From: Thermomicrobiales bacterium | GTDB taxonomy: Bacteria > Chloroflexota > Chloroflexia > Thermomicrobiales > UBA6265 | Length of the DNA: 64,000 bases | NCBI GenBank assembly: GCA_023957115.1 | Contig: JAMLHN010000005.1 | Location: 62,001-126,000, forward strand | Direction of reading: 5' to 3' | In this document: one piece after another, positions 43,604 to 52,027 of the stretch | Position numbering within the stretch: the first letter of the stretch is position 1 | Layout: each line of letters starts with the position of its first letter | Notes under the pieces: model-generated | Databases searched by the model: none | Told to the model about the DNA's origin: nothing | What the model saw: the letters and a program-made list of their open reading frames with translations, nothing else | Program-made: the position numbers and the translations under genes

Positions 43604-44584
43604 CTAGCTCACGATCACCTGCCCGGTCATCCCGGAATGGAACTCGCAGAAATAGTCGAACGTGCCGGCGGATTCGAAGGTGTAGCTGAAGCTCTCTCCC
43701 GTTTGCAGCGTGCCGGATTGGAACCCGCTGCCGGACGGATTCTGGGTGACTGTGTGGGGTGCCGAGTCGTTGTTCGTCCAGGTCACGGTGTCGCCGACCT
43801 TTACTTCGAGGGTGACCGGATCGAAGGCGAACCCCGAAATCGACACTGCCACGGCGTTCACCGTTGAAGCAGAACTGTCATCCGATTCCGCGGTTCCCAT
43901 CATCGCGGAATCGCCGTCCCGATGGTCGTCATCATCGTTGTGCTTAGTGAGGTAGACCGAGACGGTCGTCGTCCCGTCGCCATTGTCGTGCAGGGTGGCG
44001 ATGCCTGAAGCGCCAGAGTCGTTCCGTTCCCCCAGCGCGATGGCAAGATCAGATGGTCCCATCATCGTTCCGCCAATAACGCCGCAGGCAATGTATGTTC
44101 CGATCTCGTCCGCGGATTTGTGGACATTGATGGCATACGGGCTGCTTAGCAGATCGGAGAGGGGCGACGACACGGTCGTCACGCTGACCTCGACCTTATC
44201 GTCATCGTCAGACATGCTCATGTCGTCTTCGCCGGCCATGCTCATATCGTCTGAGTCGTCCATCGACATATCGTCGTCGTCATCGCTGGCCATGCTCATG
44301 TCATCGGAATCGTCCATGGACATGTCGTCATCGTCGCCAGACATGCTCATGTCGTCCGAGTCGTCCATGGACATGTCATCGGCCGGCATCGCTGCACCGA
44401 CATTGCTCAAGGGGAAGACGACATCACCCAGCTCGTCACATGTTCCGGAATGAATATGAGCCGGGTGATCGCTGTCGTGTTCGCCGTCGTGAGCGACGGT
44501 CGCGCCGGGCGTGGCAATTGCGAACGATACGGCGAGAACGAGGGCGAACGGTGCAAGAATCGAGAATGCATTCCTGATGTGCAT
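43604..44584 (-). CDS. Secreted cupredoxin with Met/Asp-rich repeat region
   Basis: The 326-residue product has a signal peptide (AFSILAPFALVLAVSFAIAT). A His-containing segment (HPAHIHSGTCDELGDVVFPL) follows, then a region about residues 69-130 made of repeated DDMSMDDSDDMSM words, then a domain with YAINVHKSADEIGTYIACG. The C-terminal plastocyanin-type domain has the blue-copper ligands His in SAPHTVTQNP, then Cys and His in FDYFCEFHSGMTG and its Met. It is likely an electron carrier or copper-binding protein outside the cell. The Met-rich repeats could bind copper, which is inference. It is divergent from the DUF542 cluster. Confidence 0.8.
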   Translation of the reverse strand: MHIRNAFSILAPFALVLAVSFAIATPGATVAHDGEHDSDHPAHIHSGTCDELGDVVFPLSNVGAAMPADDMSMDDSDDMSMSGDDDDMSMDDSDDMSMASDDDDDMSMDDSDDMSMAGEDDMSMSDDDDKVEVSVTTVSSPLSDLLSSPYAINVHKSADEIGTYIACGVIGGTMMGPSDLAIALGERNDSGASGIATLHDNGDGTTTVSVYLTKHNDDDDHRDGDSAMMGTAESDDSSASTVNAVAVSISGFAFDPVTLEVKVGDTVTWTNNDSAPHTVTQNPSGSGFQSGTLQTGESFSYTFESAGTFDYFCEFHSGMTGQVIVS

Positions 44585-44968
44585 AGTGCTCCCTTGCTAT
44601 GAGTAACGACGTCGGCCGGCTGCATCGAAGCGAAGGCTGACCTGTTGCTGGTACGGATGAGCTCTTCGCTCGGATCATTCGAGGTGCCGAAGGAGATCGG
44701 ATGTTGGGTACACTGTGATGGACATATCGGGGTGAGAGCCAATGTCAGATCGAAACTCTTCCGAGTAGTGAAGATTGCGGTTCTTCCCGGAAGCTGACCG
44801 TATTCCTGTCCAGCCAGCGTCGAGGGTGGAAACCGGCGTCCGGCGAATTGTTACGATTTTGTAACGTCGCATCGCGCGTTGAGGCGCGTCTGCGACCGTC
44901 CACAGCGGACAATCGGACCAGAGCCGTCGAACGACGGAAACTCGGACCGAAACGCTGGGGAACGCGAG
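44585..44968. other. Divergent promoter region, cupredoxin and DUF542 genes
   Basis: This 384-bp stretch has no convincing gene. Its clearest element is the palindrome at 44850-44865. The promoters of both divergent transcripts must lie here, but I could not identify matched -35/-10 boxes with confidence. Confidence 0.45.
44850..44865. promoter_or_regulatory. Palindromic candidate operator GTTAC-N6-GTAAC
   Basis: GTTACGATTTTGTAAC is a palindrome with five-base arms, about 105 bp before the DUF542 start. A close relative is at 17710-17725 before the oxidase operon. The regulator is unknown. Confidence 0.45.
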
Positions 44969-45214
44969 ATGACCACGTCCACGAACTACACGCTGCCGAT
45001 TACCGACGAACTGCTTGGGCAGATTGCCAACCGCACGATTTCCGATCTGGTCGAGCACGCCCCGGGTACCATGACGGTCTTTTCCATGTATGGGCTGGAC
45101 ATGTGTTGCGGTGGTGGCCTCCCATTGGGTGAGGCTTTGACGAAGCACGGTATCGAGCCGGAGCCTGTCGTGCGTCAGGTGGCGACCATCGTGTCTGAAT
45201 CGCAAGGCTGGTAG
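44969..45214 (+). CDS. DUF542/ScdA N-terminal-type iron-sulfur repair protein (81 aa)
   Basis: The ATG at 44969 has GGGG about eight bases upstream. The protein contains the short conserved region of RIC (ScdA/YtfE) proteins: FSMYGLDMCCGGGLPLGEAL, with the paired Cys, after RTISDLVEHAPGTMTVF. Full RIC proteins add a hemerythrin domain holding a di-iron site and repair iron-sulfur clusters damaged by nitric oxide. Here only the DUF542 part is present. Two heme-copper-like membrane genes follow within a few bases, so a nitric oxide or redox-stress role is plausible. Confidence 0.78.
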   Translation: MTTSTNYTLPITDELLGQIANRTISDLVEHAPGTMTVFSMYGLDMCCGGGLPLGEALTKHGIEPEPVVRQVATIVSESQGW

Positions 45215-45220
45215 GAGCAA

Positions 45221-45682
45221 TTGGATCCACTCAGCTCCATCATGGTGAGATGTTCGCTTCTCTGGATGCTGAGTGGGTTCTTGTTCGGCGGGGCAATGCT
45301 CGTCGATCAGGATATTCCGGGTAACTGGCGACTGTGGATGCAGCCGACCCATGGGCATATGCTCTTCGTCGGCTGGTTTCTGCAGTTTGCGCTTGGCATT
45401 GCGTACTGGTTGCTTCCCCGAAAAAGATCCCCGCAACGCCCACTTGGGTACGATCTCAAGACCGCGCAAATTGCCGTGCTGGCCCTGAATCTCGGATTGC
45501 TTTGCCGGGTTGCCGGCGAACCCTGGCAACGAACTGGGCATAACGATGCATTCGCATCGCTCATTCTCTGGACTTCGGCCATCCTGCAGATTGCTGCGGC
45601 GTTCATCTTTGCCGTTCAGCTTTGGCCACGGGTGGCCGCGCGTGCACCGCGCGCGCAAACCGTCGAAAGGACGAGATCATGA
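45221..45682 (+). CDS. Membrane protein, cbb3-oxidase subunit I/NnrS-like (153 aa)
   Basis: It starts at the TTG at 45221 six bases after the DUF542 stop, with AGGAG just upstream. About four hydrophobic helices are seen, and QPTHGHMLFVGWFLQFALGI followed by AYWLLPR resembles a heme-ligating helix of heme-copper oxidase subunit I and NnrS-type proteins. At 153 residues it is much shorter than a full subunit I (12 helices). It overlaps the following gene by four bases (ATGA). It may pair with that gene's product to form a heme protein; this is inference. Confidence 0.6.
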   Translation: MDPLSSIMVRCSLLWMLSGFLFGGAMLVDQDIPGNWRLWMQPTHGHMLFVGWFLQFALGIAYWLLPRKRSPQRPLGYDLKTAQIAVLALNLGLLCRVAGEPWQRTGHNDAFASLILWTSAILQIAAAFIFAVQLWPRVAARAPRAQTVERTRS

Positions 45683-46917
45683 GTCACCGGCGACTGGGCG
45701 CGGCGATGTCGCTTGCACTGCTGGCCCTGGCAGTGGCGGTTGGCGTTGCAGGGTTTACTCGCACGCATCCGACCTGGTGGCAAGCCGCCGTCTGGCTCGC
45801 TGTTCTGGGTGGCGCGTTTCCAATGATCCTGGCCGTCAATTCTCGCATCGTACCGGTTTTTTCCCGCAGGGACTGGGTGTCGCAGTCGCTGGTAGACGCA
45901 ATGATTGCCCTCGCAATTGTGGGTGGATGGACCGTCTTTTTCGGCCGCGTTCGTGACCGGGACCTGCTGGTGACCGCGGGGAGCGCGGTGTCGCTGCTGG
46001 CGGGGCTGCTGTTCATGTACAACATCAGTCAGCTTTTCCGGCACAGTCAGCCGAAACGACCGGCACCGCCATTGCCCTACCCCGAGCAGGTGGTCGCGGA
46101 TCGTATTGCCACCAAGTTCACCCGGTTGTCATCGATCTGGCTGCTGGTTGGATTGACCGTTGGTTTCATCACATCGTTCTATGAACCCGATCGGGGACGG
46201 TGGGAGCTTGTCTGGGCCCATGCCATGCTGGTCGGATTCGTGCTTTCGATGGCAAGCGGCGTGACCTATCACGTTTTGCCGCGCTGGACGACGCGGCGCT
46301 GGCGATCGTTGACCGGATTGCGAATCCACTGGTGGGTGACGGTGATCGCGCTTCCGCTGATGGTGATCGCGCTGGCAATCGACTCGCAGCTCCTGTTCCA
46401 CATGGCCGGACCGTTCGAGGCAATGGTGATCGTCCTCTGGATCGCCAACTGCCTGCCGTTCGTTCACGCGTTGCCACGTCTCACCGGGGTCGGATTTGGA
46501 GCTGCCCTGGTCGCGTTGACCTGCGGAGTGGGACTGGGGATGAGCTTTGCCGTTACGCCTGCCCAGGGGGCATTGTTGCGGCCGGTGCATGCAGAGCTCA
46601 ATCTCTTCGGCTGGGTCGCGCTGATGATCTGTGGGGTGACCTACTACCTTGCCCCGAGATTTGCCGGAACTCCGATCCGCTGGCCGCGCCTGGTACCTAT
46701 CCAGCTTGCCGTAACGTTGCTGAGCCTAGCGGCTGGAATCGTGCTCATCTGGCTCCGAATTGAAGGGCACGACACTGGTTCCGCGGTCCAGCTGGCCCAT
46801 GTCGGAAGTGCGGCGGGGCTTGCGCTTCTCGCCGCCATTGTCGCGGCCACGTTCGCAACACCGGTGCGGCAGCCGACTGGCATGATTCAGATCACGCCAA
46901 AGACGCAGCTTCACTGA
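45679..46917 (+). CDS. Multi-helix membrane protein, heme-copper oxidase/NnrS-like (412 aa)
   Basis: The start is the ATG at 45679, overlapping the previous stop. About twelve membrane helices are predicted. Two His-containing segments are WAHAMLVGFVLSMASGVTYH (then VLPRW) and RPVHAELNLFGWVALMICGV (then TYYLAPR). Together with the 45221 gene's similar THGHMLF...LPR segment they look like repeated heme-binding helices of the NnrS or heme-copper type. NnrS proteins protect against nitric oxide stress. The exact family is uncertain. It ends about 55 bp before the M24 gene. Confidence 0.65.
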   Translation: MSHRRLGAAMSLALLALAVAVGVAGFTRTHPTWWQAAVWLAVLGGAFPMILAVNSRIVPVFSRRDWVSQSLVDAMIALAIVGGWTVFFGRVRDRDLLVTAGSAVSLLAGLLFMYNISQLFRHSQPKRPAPPLPYPEQVVADRIATKFTRLSSIWLLVGLTVGFITSFYEPDRGRWELVWAHAMLVGFVLSMASGVTYHVLPRWTTRRWRSLTGLRIHWWVTVIALPLMVIALAIDSQLLFHMAGPFEAMVIVLWIANCLPFVHALPRLTGVGFGAALVALTCGVGLGMSFAVTPAQGALLRPVHAELNLFGWVALMICGVTYYLAPRFAGTPIRWPRLVPIQLAVTLLSLAAGIVLIWLRIEGHDTGSAVQLAHVGSAAGLALLAAIVAATFATPVRQPTGMIQITPKTQLH

Positions 46918-46972
46918 GGCTCAGCTATGCTGGATCAAACGACCGTGTTCGGACGATGCGCATAGGGAGCCA

Positions 46973-48241
46973 ATGATGGCGAAAGGGAAGAAGACCGCCA
47001 CCGCTAAGGTAGCGGCGGCACGGGCAACGCCGGTACTGCAGTGGAAGATTGGCGCGGCAGAGTATGCCGCCCGGGGCACGCGGGTCCGGGAGGTCATGGC
47101 CGAGCGTAAGCTCGATGGGCTGGTCGTGTTCCATCCCATCCGTATCGCCTATCTCTCTGGCTTTTTCCATGTCACGACCGAGCGCCCGATGGCGATCGTG
47201 GTGGCGGCTGACGGCAGTTTGGGCGCGCTGGTGCCACTGCTCGAACGGGAGAATATCCAGCAATACCCGGTCACCAATGTCGCGGTCTATCCCGAGTACC
47301 CGACCGGCGGGGTCAAGGCGCCCATGGAGTTCCTGGGCGATCTCCTGACCGAGATGAAGCTGAACCGGAAGGGTGTCCGCATCGGCTATGACAATAACGG
47401 CTACCTCGATGTCAATGGCTATGAGGGGGCCGGTCTGTCTGAGATCGTACGGAAGGGTGTCGAGACGGTTCGCGCCCGTGACATCGTGGACCGGCTCCGG
47501 GCGATCAAGAGCCCTACCGAGCTGCAGTTCACGGTCGAAAGCTGCGTGTGGGGCAACTATGCGCACCAGGTCATGCACGATCTGATCGAAGTCGGCAAAG
47601 CCCCCCTCGATATCTCATATGAAGCGTCCGGAATTGCGTCGCGCGTCATGCTCAAGGCGTTGGGACCGGGCTACCAACCGTTGACGGCAGTCTGGGGATA
47701 CCCGGCGGGCGCCGGATTCTCGGCGGGGCGAAGCACATCGATGCCGCATGGCCTCTACAACGCGGTTGGGTTGCGTCCCGGCGATGTGCTCGTGACTGGT
47801 GCGGGATCCGATATTGGCGGGTACAACTCCGAGCTCGAACGGACGATGATCATCGGGGAGCCAGACGCCGAATTCATCAAATACTTCGACATCATGCTGG
47901 AGCTCCAGCAAGCTGGATTCGATGCACTGCGGCCCGGGCGATCCTTTGCGGATGCCGAACGAGATGTCAGCCAGCGTTTTGTCGATCTCGGCATCGAAGA
48001 CCTGCAGCGGCATCACACCGGTCATGGATTGGGCCTCGAAGGACACGAATGGCCGTTTATCGATAAGGGGAGCGACGAGGTTGTGATCGAGGAGAATATG
48101 GTCCTTTCGGTCGAGCCGGGAATCTACGTTCCGGGATTGGCTGGCTTTCGACACTCTGATACGGTTGTCATTCGATCGCATGGGGCTGAGCGACTGACCT
48201 TTTATCCGCGAGAGCTGGAAGCGTTGATCGTTCCTGTATAG
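46973..48241 (+). CDS. M24 family (creatinase/Xaa-Pro peptidase-like) protein with altered metal site
   Basis: The product has 421-422 residues; ATGs at 46973 and 46976 both follow AGGGAG, the second at better spacing. The two-domain pita-bread fold is indicated by LDGLVVFHPIRIAYLSGFFH, HHTGHGLGLEGHEWPFI and VLSVEPGIYVPGLAGFRHSD. Metal ligands of true aminopeptidases are partly replaced: the usual first Asp region reads LVTGAGSDIGGYNSELERTM (Thr, then Glu), and the last Glu position reads FRHSDTVVI. Creatinase and DMSP lyase are M24 members with changed sites. The enzyme may cleave a small C-N compound rather than peptides. An HPF-like gene follows after 16 bases. Confidence 0.78.
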   Translation: MMAKGKKTATAKVAAARATPVLQWKIGAAEYAARGTRVREVMAERKLDGLVVFHPIRIAYLSGFFHVTTERPMAIVVAADGSLGALVPLLERENIQQYPVTNVAVYPEYPTGGVKAPMEFLGDLLTEMKLNRKGVRIGYDNNGYLDVNGYEGAGLSEIVRKGVETVRARDIVDRLRAIKSPTELQFTVESCVWGNYAHQVMHDLIEVGKAPLDISYEASGIASRVMLKALGPGYQPLTAVWGYPAGAGFSAGRSTSMPHGLYNAVGLRPGDVLVTGAGSDIGGYNSELERTMIIGEPDAEFIKYFDIMLELQQAGFDALRPGRSFADAERDVSQRFVDLGIEDLQRHHTGHGLGLEGHEWPFIDKGSDEVVIEENMVLSVEPGIYVPGLAGFRHSDTVVIRSHGAERLTFYPRELEALIVPV

Positions 48242-48257
48242 CAGTGGAGAACGGACT

Positions 48258-48728
48258 ATGGCAGTCACGCCAACCATCGTCAACCGGGCAGATGAGCTGA
48301 CCGAGATCGAGCAAAAGCGAATCGATCGTACGCTCGAATCACTCGCGAAACGATTGACGAATTTCAGCAATCCAGCGGTGGAATTGACCCTTTCCAACGC
48401 CAAGCTGGCCGGTTCGGTCGATGCAAGCTTGCGTGTGATTCTGGGGGTGCGAGACATTACGCTACGATCGACCGAGACGGCGCGTTCCGCCGATCATGCG
48501 ACCAAACTTGCGTGTGACGATGTGAAAAAGCAGCTCGAACGAACGATTGCCGACCTGCGGGGTGAGGAGAGTTTTGGGACCCCGAGCCGGCGAAACCCCG
48601 AGCACCTGCGCCCGTCCAAACAGACCGATGACTCCGGCGAGGACGCCGAGCAGTACGAGGATGAAACGTTCGATGAGGGAGACGAGCGCAATACTGAGGC
48701 CTGGGCGATGACCCCTCCGCGGTCGTAA
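48258..48728 (+). CDS. Possible HPF/RaiA-like ribosome-associated protein (156 aa)
   Basis: Residues 15-105 resemble the S30EA/sigma-54 modulation fold: an N-terminal helix (TEIEQKRIDRTLESLAKRLT), strands (PAVELTLSNAKL; ASLRVILGVRDITLRS), and a helix with SADHATKLACDDVKKQLERT. The last ~50 residues are acidic and disordered. HPF proteins dimerise ribosomes in stationary phase. The match is by pattern, not a clear motif, so the assignment is tentative. It lies 16 bp after the M24 gene. Confidence 0.45.
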   Translation: MAVTPTIVNRADELTEIEQKRIDRTLESLAKRLTNFSNPAVELTLSNAKLAGSVDASLRVILGVRDITLRSTETARSADHATKLACDDVKKQLERTIADLRGEESFGTPSRRNPEHLRPSKQTDDSGEDAEQYEDETFDEGDERNTEAWAMTPPRS

Positions 48729-48737
48729 TCGCCCGCG

Positions 48738-48992
48738 TTACCTGGGACCGACCCGCGGTCCCAGAAGCGGGTCGATACCCCCGCCCAACACTCCGGTCAT
48801 TTGCGGAGCCAGCTCGATGATCTCAGTGGTCGGCTTGCCGAGCGCCTTCGAGAGCTTCAGGCCAACCACCATCGAGGCGCGTGCGGTTCCATCCTCGATG
48901 GCGGCGATGGATTCCGGCGTCACGTTGGAGGCAGTCGCAAGCTCTTCGATGGTAAGCGACTTTTGCTCGCGCGCTTCCTTGAGGCTGATCAT
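48738..48992 (-). CDS. XRE-type helix-turn-helix regulator (84 aa)
   Basis: The ATG at 48992 has GGGAG four bases upstream. The HTH is seen in SLKEAREQKSLTIEELATAS with NVTPESIAAIEDGTARASMV and the following helix GLKLSKALGKPTTEIIELAP. The tail is Gly/Pro-rich. It probably binds DNA as a dimer; its target is unknown. It converges with the HPF-like gene (ten bases apart). Confidence 0.8.
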   Translation of the reverse strand: MISLKEAREQKSLTIEELATASNVTPESIAAIEDGTARASMVVGLKLSKALGKPTTEIIELAPQMTGVLGGGIDPLLGPRVGPR

Positions 48993-49169
48993 ATTGCTCC
49001 CTTTCGGACGAAGCATTCTTCCCGCAGACCACTCTACACCGTGCCCGTACCGGCCGTATACAAGGTGATCCGGTTCGTGAGATGATCGTACGCGGAGATG
49101 TTCAATTGGTCAGCGGATGATTTCGGGGAGCTGGTTTCGGCCGGGTTGCCACCGGCGCGGACTTGGACG

Positions 49170-49203
49170 GAACACGCTCCTTGTCTAGACAAGGAGCGTG
49201 TTC
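49170..49203. terminator. Perfect 34-bp palindrome (17-bp arms)
   Basis: The arms GAACACGCTCCTTGTCT and AGACAAGGAGCGTGTTC are exact inverse complements with no spacer. It lies about 25 bp downstream of the universal stress protein gene (minus strand). It would form a long RNA hairpin, probably a terminator, or a cruciform. Confidence 0.7.
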
Positions 49204-49228
49204 GAGCGATTCGACGAATCGGGCGGAA

Positions 49229-50176
49229 TCAACGCGTGGAATTGGCGCGTTCGATCGACTCCCGGGTGACCACCACCACCGGGGCCCGTCCGTTCCGGAT
49301 GAGCTTCATGGACGTGCTGCCGATGACCCAGCGAGCCATCCCCTGCCGCGCGTGACTGGAAAGCACCACGATATCCCCGTCCTGGAGCTCGGCCATGATC
49401 GATGTTGCCGGCTGGCCGGAGTAGACCTGTCCCTGCGCTTCGACCCCGGCGTCCTGCAGGATGCCGACCGCCCGGTCGATCAGCTCCCGCGCTTCTACGC
49501 TCAGCCGTTCGAATTCCGCCTCATACGCGGAAGGGGGAATGGTGCCAGCCATCGTTGGATAGATCATCGCCATATCCGTTTCCGGGACGATGACATGCAA
49601 CAACGTTACCGGGGCGCCGGTCGTGCGCGCCAGTCTGGAGACGATCGGTAGCGCGGCCAGCGAAAGCTCCGAGTCTTCGACCGGCGCAATGATGCGCTTG
49701 ACCTCGGCATCCGCGGGAATATCGCCTTCCGGTCCGACGATCATGACCGGTACCGGTGCGTGGCGCACGACCCGGTCGGCCACCGAGCCACTCACGAAGC
49801 GTCCAATGGCGCCGCGCCCGTGGCTCGACATCACGACGAGGCCGGCGTTCTGCGCCAACGCGGCGTCGATGATCTGCTCGGCAGGATCCCCAACCGCGAT
49901 CTCAGTCGAGACGTTCTGTTGTTCGGGGAGCCACTTAGCAACCGCGTCGTTCAACTGATCCTCGGCAATCTGCCGGTATCCTGCCTGGATCGTTTCGGCA
50001 TCGCCGATGATCTGGCCACCGATCGAGCGGACCGCCATGGCGACCGGCATGACCTCCAGAAGAACGATGCTGGCATGGTCTCCAGCTACCGCCCTCGCCC
50101 ACGGGAGCGCCCGCTCACCGGTCTCGGATCCATCGAGCGGAACCAGCAGTTTCTGGATCGATTGTGCATCGCTCAT
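49229..50176 (-). CDS. Universal stress protein, two tandem UspA domains
   Basis: The product has 315 residues. Domain one (about 8-148) begins KLLVPLDGSETGERALPWAR and has the ATP-binding SSHGRGAIGRFVSGSVADRV with VPVMIV. Domain two (about 158-305) begins RIIAPVEDSELSLAALPIVS and ends SSHARQGMARWVIGSTSMKL with APVVVV. The second domain's glycine motif is slightly altered. Such proteins act in stress survival, binding ATP or AMP. It is transcribed away from the sugar ABC operon; about 300 bp separate them. Confidence 0.9.
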   Translation of the reverse strand: MSDAQSIQKLLVPLDGSETGERALPWARAVAGDHASIVLLEVMPVAMAVRSIGGQIIGDAETIQAGYRQIAEDQLNDAVAKWLPEQQNVSTEIAVGDPAEQIIDAALAQNAGLVVMSSHGRGAIGRFVSGSVADRVVRHAPVPVMIVGPEGDIPADAEVKRIIAPVEDSELSLAALPIVSRLARTTGAPVTLLHVIVPETDMAMIYPTMAGTIPPSAYEAEFERLSVEARELIDRAVGILQDAGVEAQGQVYSGQPATSIMAELQDGDIVVLSSHARQGMARWVIGSTSMKLIRNGRAPVVVVTRESIERANSTR

Positions 50177-50297
50177 CGTGTTCGTCTCCCTTACGAGCTG
50201 TGGTGGATCGGCGCCGCGTTGCGCGGTCGCGCGCCACCTTCGTACCTCATGTTCGAATGCTACCTAAAACCGCCGGGAAAAGGTTGGGATCGCCGTG

Positions 50298-50323
50298 CGG
50301 GACGCGCGATTCTGCGCGTCCCG
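50298..50323. terminator. 10-bp stem hairpin upstream of the ABC operon
   Basis: CGGGACGCGC (50298-50307) pairs with GCGCGTCCCG (50314-50323) across the loop GATTCT. It lies just before a good promoter, so it may insulate the operon from upstream transcription. Confidence 0.5.
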
Positions 50324-50357
50324 GCGGTTTCCGGGACGTTCTGTAGAAGATTCCTTC

Positions 50358-50387
50358 TTGACATCGACTTTCATACATTCCTACAAT
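50358..50387 (+). promoter_or_regulatory. Sigma-70-type promoter for the sugar ABC operon
   Basis: TTGACA (50358-50363) and TACAAT (50382-50387) are separated by 18 bases. Transcription would start near 50394, leaving about 80 bases of leader before the binding-protein gene, which has GGAGG seven bases before its ATG. Confidence 0.7.
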
Positions 50388-50475
50388 CGCAGCGCCCAAA
50401 CAGCTGAGTTGCGCAATTGGTGCGCGACCCACAAACTGGACCGTTTACCATAACGGCACAGGAGGAATGTGAAGC

Positions 50476-51870
50476 ATGGCGGAAATGACTGCAACGCAGC
50501 GGCTCTGGCGTGAGGCGCTAACCGGCAAAATCAGCCGGCGCGACGTTCTCGTCCGGGGTGCGGCGCTCGGTCTCAGCGCTCCGGTCATTGCGGCCTTGGC
50601 GCAGGAGACGATTCGAGGCACGCTCGCCGCGGAGGAAGGCAGCCCGGTCGCGACATTCTACGACTGGCAGCTGAATCTGCATCCGGCGATCTACGACGTC
50701 GGCGACGAGCAAGGGGTGGAGATCGAGATCGCCCCGACCGAGAACTTCGGCAACGATCGCTTCATCGCCGAAGCCCAGGACGAGACCAGCACGTGGGACA
50801 TGTATGCGGGCGTCACCCCGTTCCTCGAGATGCTGCAGCTGGTTGCGACCGGTACGATCGAGCCGTGGGACCCGCATGTGACCGATGAGATCAAGAACGA
50901 TCTCTTCCCGGCCACTCTCGAAGAGGGCACGGTGGATGGCAGCTGGTACGTCTGGCCGCTTCTGCTCGATATTACCGTGCAGGCATCGCACGCCGGTATT
51001 CTCGAGCAGGCCGGGATCGATCCCGAAGTTGCTCCGGCAACCTGGGACGAGTTCATTGCCAATGCCCAGAAGGTGCAGGAGAGCGGCGCGGCGCCGTACG
51101 GCCTCACCTTCGACAATCGTGACTGGCGGTCGCTAATTCCGCTCACCCACTCGATCGACACCGACGTCTACACGCCGGACGGTCTCTTCCGATACAACAG
51201 CGATGCCGCGGTGCAGGCGCTGGAGATCATGAAGAGCATGATGCAGTGGACCAGCGCCGACATTCTCGCCAGCGCCGGTGTGGACAACACGGTGCTGGTC
51301 GACCAGGCGACCTGGGCCGCCGAGCAGGCCGGGTACTACTTCAAGTATCAGAATGCTCCGCTGACCTATTCCTTCACCTGGCCCGATCCGAGCCAGCTTC
51401 GCCTCGCCCGTCTGCCGAAGACGGCCGATGGCGTGGGCGGCACGGTCTTCTGGGACACGGGCGCCGTGCTCTTCAAGTACGGCGCCAACAAGGCGAAGAT
51501 GGTCGAGTTCATCCAGGCCATGCAGCAGTACGAGCCCATCTGGGCGAACTCGGTCCAGGGCAACCCGGACGAGGGCACCTCGGCCGTCGGTCAGATGCCC
51601 GTGACCCAGTCGACTTGGGCGAGCTGGGACGCTGAGCCGCCGGAATTCATCAGCGGGAACCCGTGGGTCTACCAGATCCGCGACGCGCTCGCCGATGCGC
51701 GCGCCATTGCGCCGTCCCTGCTGGCGATTTCGCAGTTCGACGTGGCCCGCCCGCTTTGGCACAAATACCTCTCGGGCGAGACGGCCGACGCCCGGACCGC
51801 CGGCCAGGAAGCGATGGACGCGGTGATCGCCGAGTACCAGAAGCAGACGGGGAACGACCCGCAGGTCTAG
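50476..51870 (+). CDS. Sugar-type ABC transporter substrate-binding protein (Tat-exported)
   Basis: The product has 464 residues. A twin-arginine signal is visible: KISRRDVLVRGAALGLSAPV (about 18-37). The mature protein has the family-1 solute-binding layout (TWDMYAGVTPFLEMLQLVAT; WYVWPLLLDITVQASHAGIL and later TWDEFIANAQKVQESG; AAEQAGYYFKY). It binds a solute outside the cell and delivers it to the MalF/MalG-type permeases encoded next. The ligand is unknown; sugars or glycerol-type compounds are typical. A 28-base perfect palindrome follows the stop, as often found after binding-protein genes, and probably raises its mRNA relative to the permeases. Confidence 0.85.
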   Translation: MAEMTATQRLWREALTGKISRRDVLVRGAALGLSAPVIAALAQETIRGTLAAEEGSPVATFYDWQLNLHPAIYDVGDEQGVEIEIAPTENFGNDRFIAEAQDETSTWDMYAGVTPFLEMLQLVATGTIEPWDPHVTDEIKNDLFPATLEEGTVDGSWYVWPLLLDITVQASHAGILEQAGIDPEVAPATWDEFIANAQKVQESGAAPYGLTFDNRDWRSLIPLTHSIDTDVYTPDGLFRYNSDAAVQALEIMKSMMQWTSADILASAGVDNTVLVDQATWAAEQAGYYFKYQNAPLTYSFTWPDPSQLRLARLPKTADGVGGTVFWDTGAVLFKYGANKAKMVEFIQAMQQYEPIWANSVQGNPDEGTSAVGQMPVTQSTWASWDAEPPEFISGNPWVYQIRDALADARAIAPSLLAISQFDVARPLWHKYLSGETADARTAGQEAMDAVIAEYQKQTGNDPQV

Positions 51871-51885
51871 TCCCTCGAACGTGCG

Positions 51886-51913
51886 CCCGGTGGAACGACG
51901 TCGTTCCACCGGG
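51886..51913 (+). terminator. 28-base perfect palindrome between binding-protein and permease genes
   Basis: CCCGGTGGAACGA and TCGTTCCACCGGG pair around CG. In ABC operons such a stem after the binding-protein gene often protects its mRNA or partly terminates. There is no U-run. Confidence 0.65.
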
Positions 51914-52027
51914 TGTGCGTCGCTCGGGACCGAACCGGTTCACGTGTTCGCTCGATACCGTGTCGAGGGGCGCGCCGGCCGACTGAACACGCTATTCCGG
52001 TAACCGACGATCCAGGAGTACTTCGGT

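Noticed and set aside
44880-44968. Upstream extension of the DUF542 protein
   Set aside because: The Arg-rich extension precedes a better start at 44969 with a suitable ribosome binding site.
44675-45658. A 327-codon minus-strand open frame
   Set aside because: It overlaps the DUF542 and heme-copper-like genes, has no motif, and no ribosome binding site.
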